Shown piece by piece: positions 13,701 to 53,106 of a stretch of DNA of 64,000 nt. Within the stretch, counting starts at the first letter, position 1. Each line of letters opens with the position of its first letter. The notes beneath the pieces are model-generated. The model was not told the DNA's origin, ran no database searches, and saw only the letters and a program-made list of their open reading frames with translations. The stretch covers positions 11,930,759 to 11,994,758 of the forward strand of contig NC_135559.1 in the NCBI RefSeq assembly GCF_964340395.1, in the 5' to 3' direction. This DNA is from Glandiceps talaboti. Lineage: Eukaryota; Hemichordata; Enteropneusta; Spengelidae. The translations under genes were made by a program, and so were the position numbers.

Positions 13701-15231
13701 TAAACATTTTCACTTGAGTAAAATAAAAAGCTGATGTATACACTCAGCTTGTGCTACTTTAACCCTTTCAGGACTAGAAACTTTCCCGCCAAAATTTTTG
13801 AACAAAAATTCTTGTTTCTCTGTAATTTTTGGAAAAAGATCTACTTTATTTTAGACCAGAATTCAAGAAATATTACTTCCCAGTGAAGTAATATTCTTAA
13901 ATTTTAGAAAATGTTCTTACAATCAAGTTTCTATTTATTCCAATGTCGTCTCTAGGAGTGAAAGGGTTAACTTACTACTCTGGACACCAAATTTTCATTT
14001 TAAAGATATACAGAAACTAAAACTCTTGTTGTACAAAGGTAGACAGAGACCAAAACTACATGTACTGTTGTTCAGTATGGTAGATTTTAATACACAAATG
14101 GATGATAGCGGAGTCTTTGTTGTGCAGATATTATCATCCTGTAATCAAGATAACATACACACTGGAAGTCCCCCAAATGTACACAGGAAGATCATGGACA
14201 TCATCAGAAACAACATCCCACTACAAGTTAAATCAACATCCATTCAGTCGCAACAATAACAACAATAGTTTTAGTTTGTGTATGTCTCAGTTTGCTGAAA
14301 GCTCACTTCCCACTCAGGACTGTTAAGTGGGTAGACATGATCAAATTGCCAGTGTTTACTGTTCATTTTAAAATAGTTTCATTGAGACATGTGCGTGAAA
14401 ATGAAATCTTTTAAGTTACAGATATTTACTTAATAAATGGCCTTCATAAAAATCCATATAGTACATTTCAGTCTTTGAGATATATCTGCATGTATACACA
14501 TAGTCATGTTGTAACAAAGTCCAGGTGACTCAATATAAAAATATGTACCGATTGAACAGAGTAAACACTCATACCCTCCTCTGAGAGTCTGATACACATA
14601 CACAGGACCACTACTTATTGCAATTTTAGGAAATTACACCTAATTTAGCTGCTTAAAACAAATTTTACTTCATTTTTTTTTTCATTTTCTAATTTCATGT
14701 CAATAGTAGCCCTTATTAAAAATACAAAATTCATACATGTATGTGACCCTTCATGATGGGCAGATGATGAAATCCTGACAAGTAATAGTGGTTCAAAAAT
14801 TACAATTTCCAACTTAGTACTTTAATGTACCCATATCTACATGTAAGACAAGGTTATCAATAAAAATACAACACACACTAATTTATTTTTCATTTGAATA
14901 GATAAATTTCACTAATATACAAAACAATTTCATTCATATCAATCATAATCAAGTAGATCTATATCTGATAAAATTTCAAACAGAATATGATACGGTTACA
15001 ATATTGGATAATAATTGATGTCAGTTGAATTAATATAATTAATCATCCTTCACATTTTGACCTCTAACTGCTTTTCAACACCTGTATTCAAAGTAAAATA
15101 CTAACCAATGAAGTATCAGCTGTTGACCGTTGGTATCGCTTCCATCGACACCCGTACAGTCCAGTAATGCACGACAAACAAATCTGTTGCTCGTACCGTT
15201 GACGAGCTTCAAGCCTGAGATGTGACACCAT
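1..15231 (-). CDS. GDPD5: GDPD5/GDE2-like glycerophosphodiester phosphodiesterase, N-terminal part (gene span, 9 exons, partial)
   Basis: Coding exons in transcript order are 15231-15106, 13229-13126, 8452-8359, 5439-5281, 3997-3904, 2777-2632, 2266-2184, 1233-1083 and 104-1 (continues off the left edge). All joins keep phase and give 353 codons. Seen: the N-terminus CLSCITGLYGCRWKRYQRS is nearly identical to vertebrate GDPD5. Five hydrophobic segments follow at about residues 46-68, 86-112, 129-149, 166-186 and 194-216. The GDPD catalytic domain then starts with GHRGAPE (His236, Arg237), SPENT (Glu245), FESDV (Glu263, Asp265) and LLHD (His278). Known: GDE2/GDE3/GDPD4 have six membrane spans and an extracellular catalytic domain; GDE2 releases GPI-anchored proteins, and its N-terminal cysteine pairs with a C-terminal one under Prdx1 control. 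The cysteine of GCRW (Cys28) corresponds to that residue. The rest of the catalytic domain, the sixth span and the C-tail are outside the window. It could be a co-orthologue of GDPD2, GDPD4 and GDPD5; the family call is secure. Confidence 0.95.
1083..1233 (-). CDS. GDPD5: GDPD5-like exon 8 (DGVPFLLHD)
   Basis: A 151-bp exon encoding residues 270-319. DGVPFLLHD carries the second catalytic-site histidine (His278). GRTTNVEDVFPD and LKQLDAGSWYL align with GRTTNV-type and LQRLNAGQWFL segments of the family. Confidence 0.94.
1560..2183 (-). repeat. Degenerate tandem repeat in GDPD5 intron 7 copying the exon-7 donor region
   Basis: On the plus strand, variants of CTTACCATATTTGGAC recur about every 35-60 bases, often preceded by CACTT. 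Read on the gene strand they look like GTCCAAATATGGTAAG, close to the true exon end and donor GTCCATATAAGGTAAG at 2175-2190. The array abuts that donor. Confidence 0.75.
2184..2266 (-). CDS. GDPD5: GDPD5-like exon 7 (SPENT and metal-binding Glu/Asp)
   Basis: An 83-bp exon encoding residues 242-268 plus two bases. SPENTLVSFERG and GFESDVHIS supply Glu245 and the metal-site Glu263/Asp265. Its donor context is copied many times in the following intron (1560-2183). Confidence 0.93.
2632..2777 (-). CDS. GDPD5: GDPD5-like exon 6 (fifth span and HRGAP catalytic motif)
   Basis: A 146-bp exon encoding residues 193-241. A membrane span ends YLCPLLLNSPC (vertebrate YLAPLTISSPC), and the catalytic-domain entry is KPQMLGHRGAPE. 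His236 and Arg237 are the general acid/base-site residues known for the GDPD family. The donor is GTGAGA. Confidence 0.94.
2885..3890. other. GDPD5 intron 5, low-complexity, no feature seen
   Basis: AT-rich intronic sequence with no coding similarity on either strand and no clear repeat structure beyond A/T runs. A short inverted repeat (GCATGGATTC-type, 2873-2882 and 2952-2965) sits near its start. Confidence 0.6.
3904..3997 (-). CDS. GDPD5: GDPD5-like exon 5 (fourth span)
   Basis: A 94-bp exon, phase 0 in and phase 1 out, residues 162-192. The hydrophobic stretch includes LSALTWLIAGAWAK, aligned with the vertebrate LSWIVAGQFA. Confidence 0.92.
5281..5439 (-). CDS. GDPD5: GDPD5-like exon 4 (GQEIYLHWIHK motif, third span)
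   Basis: A 159-bp exon in phase 0 on both sides, encoding residues 109-161. GQEIYLHWIHK matches the highly conserved GQQMNLHWLHK of vertebrate GDPD5. An Ile/Val-rich span and the EEW loop follow. Confidence 0.94.
5656..6050 (+). mobile_element. tRNA-derived SINE
   Basis: Pol III-like A box (TGGTTAGAGTGG, near 5688) and B box (GGTTCGAGCCC, near 5724) lie about 36 bp apart. A body follows with CTTGGGCAAGATTTGAACC and a CAGCTGTATAATTGGGGACC-type segment, typical of invertebrate tRNA-SINEs. The tail is ATT/TTATT-rich (6018-6050). It lies in GDPD5 intron 3, antisense to the gene. Confidence 0.78.
7142..7515 (+). mobile_element. 374-bp MITE family A, copy 1
   Basis: TIRs: AGGC, then an A-run, then GTTGTTTGGTTCCAGTTAC at the left, and GTAATTGGAACCACACAA, T-run, GCCT at the right. 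Internal sequence matches copies at 37425-37960 (same strand) and 31283-31648 (opposite strand). Short ORFs here are not genes. Confidence 0.82.
7740..8240 (+). mobile_element. hAT-type MITE family B with tandemly amplified left end
   Basis: Units of about 89 bp, each starting CAGTGTGCCAATTTGATG or a variant (near 7834, 7924 and 8012), repeat head to tail. A single right end follows and finishes GGCACACTG (about 8165-8173). An inverted partial left-end copy (GTGCGTCACTAGAAATTGTGTG) comes after it. The same sequence, unamplified and in opposite orientation, is the MITE at 19113-19288. Confidence 0.78.
8359..8452 (-). CDS. GDPD5: GDPD5-like exon 3 (second membrane span)
   Basis: A 94-bp exon, phase 2 in and phase 0 out. 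It completes Trp77 and encodes residues 78-108, starting YFYDTLGSWFDW (vertebrate WYLYNRMGYWSDW) and followed by a hydrophobic span. The donor is GTAAGT. Confidence 0.93.
8631..9112. mobile_element. 482-bp non-autonomous DNA transposon with 57-bp TIRs
   Basis: Ends TACAATGGAAATCATAAACC and its inverted counterpart GGTTTGTGATTTCCATTGTA extend as imperfect TIRs for about 57 bp (8631-8687 and 9056-9112). Several inverted copies of a TGTCTGGCNNAACAA-like subterminal motif lie inside. The TSD may be only TA. No transposase is encoded. Confidence 0.82.
10545..10725. repeat. (ATGT)n and (AC)n microsatellites
   Basis: A (TATG)n run (about 10548-10608) and an (AC)n run (10694-10724) in GDPD5 intron 2. 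ORFs across them are simple-repeat artefacts. Confidence 0.95.
11270..12015. repeat. Four-copy tandem repeat, about 180-195 bp unit, diverged
   Basis: Four units share TTGTTTGTACTCTGGGTAT, TACAGGGTATTCAGAAATCA, ATTTTTCTATAGCAGCAAAA and GCTAGAGAAAGATTTCC in the same order. They begin near 11276, 11455, 11639 and 11833, and diverge substantially. They lie in GDPD5 intron 2. Confidence 0.8.
12016..13125. other. Remainder of GDPD5 intron 2
   Basis: AT-rich intronic sequence with a G-run (about 12564-12580). No conserved coding segment was seen on either strand. Confidence 0.55.
13126..13229 (-). CDS. GDPD5: GDPD5-like exon 2 (first membrane span)
   Basis: The acceptor is a T-rich tract plus CAG and the donor is GTAAGT; the exon enters in phase 0 and leaves in phase 2. 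It encodes residues 43-76. RERIWF aligns with the vertebrate WERLWF and is followed by a hydrophobic span ending in WLVI; NDWDDIN aligns with the loop NDYDEFN. Confidence 0.93.
13763..13966. mobile_element. 204-bp piggyBac-like MITE, copy 1
   Basis: Flanked by TTAA on both sides (13759-13762, 13967-13970). TIRs are CCCTTTCAGGACTAG at the left and CTAGGAGTGAAAGGG at the right (inverted, imperfect). A second copy of exactly the same length is at 38394-38597. TTAA target duplication and CCC-start TIRs are diagnostic of the piggyBac superfamily. Confidence 0.88.
15106..15231 (-). CDS. GDPD5: GDPD5-like exon 1 (start codon, residues 1-42)
   Basis: ATG at 15231 (minus strand) begins MVSHLRLEARQRYEQQ, followed by the conserved CLSC and GCRW cysteine motifs of the cytosolic N-terminus. 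The donor is GT-TAGT at 15105, phase 0. The start was chosen because its length and sequence match the vertebrate GDPD5 N-terminus. Confidence 0.93.
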
Positions 15232-16623
15232 CTTAGTATTCTAAGTACTGAATCACCTGCTGTCCTTATGTGTCTTTGTAGAGTATGTTTTTTATAGCAT
15301 CTTCTTCACATGGTTCTTTGTATGTTGCACAATAGACGCTATAGAATTGACCTTACAATCTAGATAAAACAGACAAACGTTAATGACGTACATGTCGTAG
15401 ACATAATACTACAATACAGAAACGTGTCTGAGTCATGAATAGATGTCCAATTACTATTTTCATATTTCATGCCATCATAATACTGACATACATAATTAAT
15501 ATATATCTAGTAATACTATTGATGAGTTTATGCATTATGCATTTTCATTCTAATCATTGACAATATATAATACATCATTTTTTATTTTACATTATATTCA
15601 TTTAGGAAAATGTCCATACAACTCTGGAATCAGACTAGCATGTATTTAACGTAAGCTAAACAAACAAACAAACAAACAAATACATAAACAAACGAACGAC
15701 GAACAAGCAAACACATAAATATTAGTACATGAAATGGCTTTTCGGATCATCATTTTTAACAAATTAATGTCAGTTGTGACCTAATTTACAATCATATTAA
15801 ACTATGTGCGTGTAATCATAAACCGAAACCAGTCTATTCAGTCAGTTCACTGTTAACTTAGAATCAGCCGGCTGTGAAAATTCTAAATCAAATACAGGAA
15901 GTATTTTCGAAGAGAGTGAAGACTGTCTGAAAGTAAAACGATTTTATCGCAAACCTTCGATTCATGGAATCATCTGTATTAAAATACACCTGGTAGTATT
16001 GATCATGAAGACACTGCTAAAGATAACACCTTCGGCAAAAATTAAGTAGCAAAATACGGTTCTTCGTTTGAGCCCTGGGGAATGTTTTCAACTTTCAAGA
16101 CTCGGTTTCAATGTATCGTTGTGTGCATTGCGTGGAAGATACAAATAGATGTAAAATTATAACAAACTGTTCTCCTAGTGCCACATGTAAGCCTGTAGAT
16201 AATTCATAAGTCAGGAGAAATACCATGATATTCACAAATACGACACGTTTGACATGTTACCTGCCTGTAGTAGTGATTGATATTCCGGTCGATGTTATTA
16301 CGCCATGTTCGTGCAGTATCTGATTCAACTCAACGTCACTTGCAACCTTGAATCTAATTGGCTCATTGTAAAACATGCCATCAGCCAATACTTTCGTAAA
16401 TATCCGTATATTTACGATTTAAAAAAATGGAAAGATAGGCACGTTTGTGTTAATAATATTATTTGTGTACGCTTACAAAATAACATTGTCGAAAAATATC
16501 TTTTTTAAGAGAATTATGGGAATTAATTTTAATTCACTTCGATTTGTGAGAGCCAATAAAAATACGTTTGTTAGAAGGCAGATTTATGGGGCCGGGGACG
16601 CAAGCGCAGTAGGAGAGGTCAGC
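15232..16623. promoter_or_regulatory. Head-to-head intergenic region between GDPD5-like and TRAPPC14
   Basis: The two start codons are 1393 bp apart on opposite strands, so this stretch must hold both 5'UTRs and both promoters. CCAAT-type elements occur at about 16355 (ATTGG), 16384 and 16550 (CCAAT), near the TRAPPC14 start. No convincing TATA box was seen. An (AAAC)n run is at 15658-15690. A possible untranslated first exon of GDPD5 cannot be resolved. Confidence 0.6.
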
Positions 16624-45304
<28,681 letters not shown>

Positions 45305-47068
45305 GAATCCAGAGTCTCAGTTATTGTGGCTAATATACCTGTACAGTTATGTGTTATTGTAAGTGACAAATGTTGCAGATTTTGATGTGAATGTTGACCA
45401 TACCAAATACGCAAATTATGGAATAGCTGTGTCATAAATTGAAGCAAATGGACTTGAGAGCCATAGCATCCACCTGTAAGTTTAAACAAGACTGAATTAG
45501 ATATGCCTATTGCAATGTGTAAAAGCTGCAAGAACTGGAATAAGAGTGAATGGATGGTGGAGTGGATGTTCTCACTTCCAGGCTAAGGAGATCATCTATT
45601 TAACTATTTAAAACTAGTTATAATAACTGATTCATACAAAGGAAAACTTTGCTTACAGGAAGATGAATTAATAGACAATGTGAGGTTTCGAATATGTTAT
45701 GCTTGCATTGAAAAAATAATTGTAAATGTAAAATTGTAAATGGTTTGCGAAGCCTTATTTTCATAATAAGTACAGTTGGGAGTTGTATATATGCATGTGT
45801 CACTGAATCTGATGAATAATGTAAAGTTAGTGAAGACACCATTGTATAGTATATTGTTGGTGATATTATTCTGATGATAATTTTAATAATTTGTCAGAGG
45901 CGTCAGGCTGGTATTGTCCTATTTAGAGTTTGCACTGTGCTGAGGAGGAGGGGGGGGGGGGGCTATGTAAGGGAATGGGGGAATTGGTAGAGATAGCATG
46001 TTTTGATTTAATGAAATTTGTACATTTTAGGAAGTTCATCCCAGGAAAGATAAAATTGATTAAGAAGTGTTTTCAAACACTTATGAATATTTACTTTTTC
46101 CAGATTAGTAAATCCAATAATTTCATAAACAATTTTATAGACAGCATCATTAGCTCAAATGTGTTCATGAGATATATCGTAGAAACTTATCCTAGGAGAA
46201 GGTGGTGGTGGCATGACATGCATACGCACTATCATCTGAAATACCGTAAGATATGAAACAAATTAATATAGATCATTAATTGAACAAGTTTGATTACAAA
46301 TTATTTATATTGCTCAATAGACTGTATTAAAGAATGTACATAGTTTTTAGGAAGATGATGCAATGAATGTAATTTTCAGCATGTTTTTTATGTTTTTTGG
46401 GGGTCGTATGCAATAATCTCAGTACTGGCAGTTTATACACTCGATATGCAGAATTGATCCTAACGGCTAACTCCTTTTCGGTTTTACAAGTAGCACACAA
46501 CAACGCTCATCCACACACAAAATGTATAATTGTAAAGTGATTTGAGAATTGATGAGATTGTAAGAAATACATGTAGGGGTTTGTTGTTGCCTGTCTCTAT
46601 CACCCGATCCTATTAATAGCTCAATTAATGTGAAGCTCCTAAGATTGTAGCCTGACTGATATAGTATAATTTATGGGTGGAAATTGAATTATGAGGCTTA
46701 ATTATACTGGAATGTAGTAAATGAACATGTGATAGAAGTTGAATCATAACATAAATTATTTCATGATTTGCCCATTTGAATATATTCTTACTTCAGGAGC
46801 TTCAAATTCCTGTATAAGGTAGGACAGTTTGTAGTTCATGTGATGGAATTTTCCTTCACATGCAAATGAAGTGTAACAGGATTCATGATCTTGTGACATC
46901 CTAAGTAAGACACAATTACATTACATTCATTATACATCAATCTATCTTGACTCATACTGAAATGGGAGTTCATACTCATAGGAGTCTTTTACCAGATTAC
47001 AGACTATTTTGATATTGACTGCAAACTTAGGGTGGCCATAGGAATGAGGTATTTAATTTGGATTGTTG

Positions 47069-47321
47069 ATTTATGAAACAAATTTATCATGGCTCCCTAC
47101 TTGAAAAATCAATGTGAAACAACATAGACAAAGTTTTTGTTTGTGGAAATCAATAAATTACAAAAGACTCGTAAATATGTAAAATTATACGTACAATAAA
47201 CATTTTTGACACATTTTTTTAGCTTTTTACAATGTATTGAGTTACAAACACAGACTTGGTCAAATGTTGTTTCACATTGATTTTTCAATTTGGAAAAACA
47301 TAGCGAAGTTGTTTCATAAAT
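47069..47321. mobile_element. 253-bp MITE-like inverted repeat
   Basis: ATTTATGAAACAA and TTGAAAAATCAATGTGAAAC at the left are matched inverted by GTTTCACATTGATTTTTCAA and GTTTCATAAAT at the right; arms about 60 bp. Confidence 0.75.
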
Positions 47322-47979
47322 TAGAAATCCAGAATAAAGACTGAATCGTCATCCATATATATGGCCACTTAACTTGACCAAGCTCGTTCCTTTGTAAGTT
47401 GCATTTAACCTCCATCACTGACCAACGAATGAAAATAATTTTTTTTTCTTCAAAATAACTACATGAAATTCAATATTTACCATTAGCTGATACAGTAATG
47501 CTGTAATTAATAGAAAGTGTAAGAGTCTAGTCCATGTCAAAGGCTATGGTCCTAATGATGTCTTGCCAATTATTTAATATGAATTGAACATAAATTAACA
47601 ATTTTAAAAAAACACCCAAAGCATCTTGTCAGTGAAGTTTGTGTCTTTAAGGTACACTGCCTTAGCAATTTTATTTTCAGAGTACATTGTGTTCTGAGTT
47701 CATAATGAGTATTTTCTTATGAAACATGACTTCATATTTTCCATTACTATATTTATTGTTCAAATGTAAAATTTATTTTAAGGTTTTTATGTGAAGAGAG
47801 TTTATTGTTTATGATGTGTATGTATGTATGTTTATGTTGTAGAAGCTCAGAAAATGCTTCCATATTTGCATTTGTGTTTGTGTATTCTTTCTTGTTATAT
47901 TCATATTTTTCCAAATAATTTGAAATATTTAAAATTACTTATTTCTTAGATAAAGCATTTACACAGGAAAACGTTAGTT

Positions 47980-48364
47980 CATGAGTTAAACTACAACCTG
48001 CAAAATAAAAAAAAACCCACCAGTGCGTTTGCTTACTTGTGGTAAGCAGGAATGACAAGTTTTATGCAAAGACATTGCATGAGCCAGGATCCCCGAACTC
48101 TGTTCACTGATAGAATGCTCCGTGGTATAACAATCTGGCACAACTGTTTTAATATTCGTGTTACTTTAGGATTTTCACAGATAGAAACAAACTGATAAAT
48201 ATATCACTTAAACCTACATCAGCAGTACCCCCTGTTATTTTTGTACCAGTTCTGTTGTTGAGTTTACCTAATTTTGTCCTTACATGAAGATTTTCCTTAG
48301 ATAACTTCATTCATGCAAACGCACCAGTGTTGTTGTTTTTTTGCAGGTTGTATCATGGTTCATG
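47980..48364. mobile_element. 385-bp MITE-like inverted repeat
   Basis: Left ACAACCTGCAAAATAAAA and CACCAGTGCGTTTGC recur inverted at the right (GCAAACGCACCAGTG and TTTTTTGCAGGTTGT). GTTCATG occurs at both borders and may be the TSD. Confidence 0.75.
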
Positions 48365-50258
48365 TAGGATAAACATACAGTGACAATGTAGGCTTATTAA
48401 GTATTATTTGCACCTCAGATGTATACTGTTAGAAAAAGGCAAAGATAATGACGAATTAAAAAGAGCTGGCTCTCAACATCAAATTTGATGATATGATATG
48501 ATATCAATGAGAACCTAATTAGTTATGTGTGAACATGAACTTCCCACTTTGTGAGACACTTATAAGAAGTGTTCATATCAGGTGTAAAATATTATTGTTT
48601 CAATTGCTTTAATAATTCATGGTGTAAACCTAGTAGGTTGCTCATTTAATGTTCATGCTTTATAAATGATGTTGTCTTACTATAAAACTGATGAATTATA
48701 GCAACGCAACCATGATTGTGTTTAGCTCTCTAAACAGAGTTTTATGATGTTTACATTTACAATCTCTTCATACTTCACTTATTTCACTTTGTATTTTAAC
48801 ATTGTTGAAGGTTTGTGTCTATGTACAGGGTTGAAAGCAATAGAAACAGTGTTAGTTTACACCTGATGTGAATGCTAGCTATAATGTGTGACACACAGTG
48901 AAATCACTTTATCTGCATGTAGTTGGTTGTGATATGTAAAACACACCCTGGAATAATATTTATATATGTTTGACCTTGATTTTGATATTATATGAAAATA
49001 TTTTAAAGCTGTTACATAAAAAATATATATCAAAGGCTGAATTTTCTTATTGAACTTGGTGATTACTTTATTTTATCATTAAATTTAATACAAAATTCAA
49101 TTTAACAAAAATTGTGTATAACGTGCCAGTAGCTAAAGAAAGTTAGAAACTTTCATTTTTTTTGAGAACCCAATATTTCCATAATGCAAGGCAGCTTTGA
49201 TACTTTTTGAAGTGCAATATAACTCAATTTCAATGGGTAATGCCCATAATTCTTAAAAATCAAATGTCTGTGTTATTTGTGTGTTGTGTAGTTAGTTGAA
49301 TGTTAAGGGTCTTCCATACACAAACTTTTACAGAGATAAGCCTTGTACGGTAGGGTAAGATACGACACTGGTAATCCAGCCTTTGGTTTGCTAAGATAGA
49401 CACACACTAAATCTATTCTTCAATGTGGTAGATTACACAAGTGGGCGACAGCCGTTCTTCTGTTGTGCAATTCTAATCAACCTGTGATCAACATAGTGTA
49501 AACATTGAAGTCCCAAAACAGCACTGCAAGTTCATGGAACTCTAAATAAACTAGTTTCAGAGATGCCTCCCTACTGAGACTATAATTAAACCAACATCCA
49601 TTCAATCGCTTATCACTGTTGTATTAACATGTTGCGACAGTACTTTCAGTTTGTGTCTATCTGAGAAAACCAAAGGCTTAACTACCAAGGAATGATATGT
49701 TTGTCAGTGTTCCATGTTACTGTAAGTTGGAATTTGTTTGATGGTTGATGTCAAAGTACTCTTTGTCATGCCACAATCAGTCATTCTAAACAATTCTGTG
49801 TGGCATTTCTCCTATGCATGAATAGTTAACTTGTTATTGATAATACATTTGAAGAAAATGTATTCAAACATTTTGATAAAAATCAATGAAATAAAGAGAT
49901 TTATTGTGGAAGTTCTGTGGTCACTGAATTTCTGTTTGTAAACTATTGCTTTACATGGGTAGAGATTAATTCTCATATGTGTACTTGATATACGTTGTAG
50001 ATGAGACTGAATCAGCTACTTTGAGTTATACCCTGTTGTTTGTATGATGCACAAATGTATCTAAAATCTAGAAATTTTGCACTTAAGCTTATTTTTGCTT
50101 ATGTCGCTGGAAAATAATGATGCAAAAATAAGTAATGACCAATATGCCCTTCTTGTACATTAAATTAATGTACCAGTCCTGTAATTAGTAAATGTCTTTG
50201 AGAACTAGCAGAAGACTAAATCAGAAAAATTTCTAGTAACAAAAACATCCTCAGTTTA

Positions 50259-50297
<39 letters not shown>

Positions 50298-50339
50298 ATT
50301 CAGGCACATACATTTCAATGTTTAGGCCAGTACAGGAAT

Positions 50340-51300
50340 GTTATAGCAGGCATTAATTATTGTTTCGCTGTATTTTTATCTGCCCGAAGGGAGTGCTATT
50401 ACAATGGGCTCCATCCGTCTATGTATGCGTGTTTCTATCTGTCCGCAATATGTCATTTCTCAGACATGCAATATCTGATTTCTTTCAAACCTGACACAAA
50501 GGTGACATATCATGTGGGACGTGCACATCAGTCTTTTTTATATATATGCAAATTTGACCGAATGGCAGCCATATTTGTAGTTAAAAATCAATATTTACTG
50601 CATAACTCAAAAACTGTTATATGCAGACACTTCATTCAAGTGTCTAGCCCCATATTATTATCAGATGGAAGCTATCTTTGGAGACCTTGACCTTCAGAGT
50701 TAATTATCAAAGTCAAGCCAATTCCTGTCCTGTTTACATATTGCCAATTTCTTTTACATCATGTTTACAAGTAATATTCAAGAAAAGAAATGTGCACAAG
50801 CATTATTTTTGATGTTCAGGTAATTTTTACTGAATGACAGCCATATTTGTAGTAAACATAACTGAATACTGCATAACTAAACGACTTCAATCATAGACAC
50901 TATTCACAGACCATTTAAATTGAGTTACATATTGCAAACATGTAGCAATTATGTGTGGCTTATGTCTTTTAGATCATGGTTATAGATAATGCAGAATCAG
51001 ATAAACATACACATGATTATTTTTGGTGTTCATATAACCTTTTACTCAATGGCAGCCATATTTGTAGTGAACAATTGTGACTTACCAATTAACTCAAAAA
51101 ACGTTAATACATGGAGACTACATTAAAGCGTCTACCCCTATGTTGCCAGGTTTAAACTTGTTGACCTTTGACTTAGACATTGATCTCCAGGTTCGGTTAC
51201 TGAAATTCAGCAATATAATTCCCTGCATTGTTACAGACACTTTGTAGTATTTATTTGTTGCCACCGGTACCAATTTCTTTTAAATCATGTCAGACTCTCC
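50340..51300. repeat. Degenerate dispersed/tandem repeat with 'GCAGCCATATTTGTAG' segments
   Basis: Three diverged units of about 210-270 bp each contain an A(T/C)GGCAGCCATATTTGTAG-like segment followed by an AACTCAAAAACTGTTA-like segment. The GCCCGAAGGGAGTGCTATTA stretch near 50383 also looks like a dispersed repeat. The 142-codon ORF here starts in a GT microsatellite and is rejected. Confidence 0.55.
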
Positions 51301-52265
51301 ATTCAGGCCCATTTTAGGGAGGGGCTTATGTCTTCTATGAAGACTTGTAACAAGTGTGGATGAATTGATCACTCGTCGATTCTTAATTACACATGTATAA
51401 AACCTCACCACACCTAACTCAAAAATTATGATAGAATCCCCATTATAGAGTGCAAGATTTCTTTTTAGGCAAAAAAAAGGTTTTGTTTCCCGTCCTCGCG
51501 CGCATCATTCCAAACCATGCTCATCTACGTTTTTATTCTGTTTCCCCTTTATTGTTTCAGACGTCACTGGCGATTTGTGAAAATTCATTTGACTACTGTA
51601 GATCCACAGGCAGTTGACAACGATCTAAATGTTTCAACTGTACAAAAAATCAGTGATTGTATTAGTATATTTAAAGGGTAATTAAAGTACTGGTAATTTG
51701 ATATGATGGTACATCTACACATTTCGTCTGAATACGTTGGAACATAGCGTATCATGTAGACGCGTACATACATGTTATAAGGATGAACCCGTACTGTGTT
51801 GTAGAAGCTCGTGAGACAGAACGTCTAGCGGACACACAGACAGTTTATAGTATACGCAACGTTATGCAAGCGACCGAAATTTTCACGATAAGGACAACGT
51901 TTTTTAAGAAATTATTTCTTAAATTTCCCCTTTTCTGAGTTCATATAACACAACTGTGGCAAATATTTCTATGAATCGTACAATACTTCATGACTACTTT
52001 TGCAACGTATGTGTAGAAATAGACAAGGTAGGAAAGCTTGAAATGCGGAAGTGACTAACAATATCCTTCAAACATCATAAAAGAGAAAACCCGACAACGC
52101 AACGCAACGCTACAATTTTATAAGCATAGATAAATCTTTGTTTAATCATGCATTTTACTCATGAACAAACTGAAGCGATGATTTCTTTTTTTTGGTAGTG
52201 TTTTTCGATTACGTCCTCTCAAGCTTTCACACCTTGTCTATGTCATCATTCATGTAGTGTGATAT

Positions 52266-52409
52266 GTATGTTATTTGCCAAATACCGTTCCATATCTTGC
52301 TGCGAGAGGTAATTTTTCCGGTAATAACGGAGAGCCGGAGGCGAGCCGTTATACCGGAAAAATTAACTCGAGCAGCAAGATGTGGAACAGTATTTGGCAA
52401 ATAACATAC
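52266..52409. repeat. 144-bp near-perfect palindrome
   Basis: Arms run GTATGTTATTTGCCAAATAC ... TTTTTCCGGTAATAACGG and back, around the short centre AGAGCCGGAGGCGAG. Likely the core of a dispersed hairpin repeat. Confidence 0.88.
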
Positions 52410-53106
52410 TTATACGTCACCTGCGACGAAGAATTAATTTTTGAATGTCTAAAAGTGCTGTTTCATTTTAAATAAAATCACTTCCGCGTTATACTGTTGA
52501 GCGTAGTATCATGCACCACTCCGATAACTGCAATGCGGTTGTTTACACGTCAGCCTTAACTTTATCATCCAATCAGAGTGCGCGTTTGCTCAGTAGTATG
52601 ACGTATTGTTTACTATTTGCATATCACTCAGCGAATATAATTCAAACTTATAACCATCAGCTGAAAAATGAGTGCGTCTTTGTTTTGCGTACTGTATTCC
52701 ATTAAACGTACAAAAATGTTCGTGATATGCTTTCTTGTTCTAGTTAGGCAAAAACTGCACCCTCTGTGGTGGTAATTTTCATATCCTCCATAAATTTAGG
52801 AATTCATGTTTACGATCGCGTGACAACCGTGCGTTCGCCATCACTGGACTTTCACGGTTGTGTGTGAATTTTTTGACTATTTCCCTGTGACATGAAAAGT
52901 ACAGTTCAAAGACTTGTTACAATGTATACAACGGTGATATTTTGTTCGATTGACAACAAATTTGGCATTGGAAATGCTGGTTATAGCTCGATCTCTAGTT
53001 GTCTGCTAGATTTGTTTACAAGGGGACGTGCAGTAATCACGTGATACAACAAGCAAAAATACGGCTGTTGGTGAAAAATACGCCTGTGTATCTGCAGGGC
53101 TCTCGA

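Larger units (their letters stand above)
45305..52265. other. Intergenic region downstream of TRAPPC14
   Basis: The start of this stretch must hold the TRAPPC14 3'UTR, but its end cannot be fixed. No coding similarity was recognised. It contains two MITE-like elements (47069-47321, 47980-48364), a (GT)n run at 50262-50295, and a diverged repeat with GGCAGCCATATTTGTAGT at about 50565, 50838 and 51050. Confidence 0.6.

Noticed and set aside
14026-14326. 77- and 74-codon ORFs in GDPD5 intron 1
   Set aside because: Overlapping frames, no family resemblance, and no splice-compatible context with the gene.
16447-16623. In-frame N-terminal extension of TRAPPC14 from an upstream ATG
   Set aside because: The 59 added residues show no similarity, while MAEDKTVNCRFYMYFP from 16624 matches the family N-terminus in position.
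50262-50690. 142-codon ORF
   Set aside because: It starts inside a GT microsatellite and continues through a degenerate repeat that recurs downstream; no protein similarity recognised.
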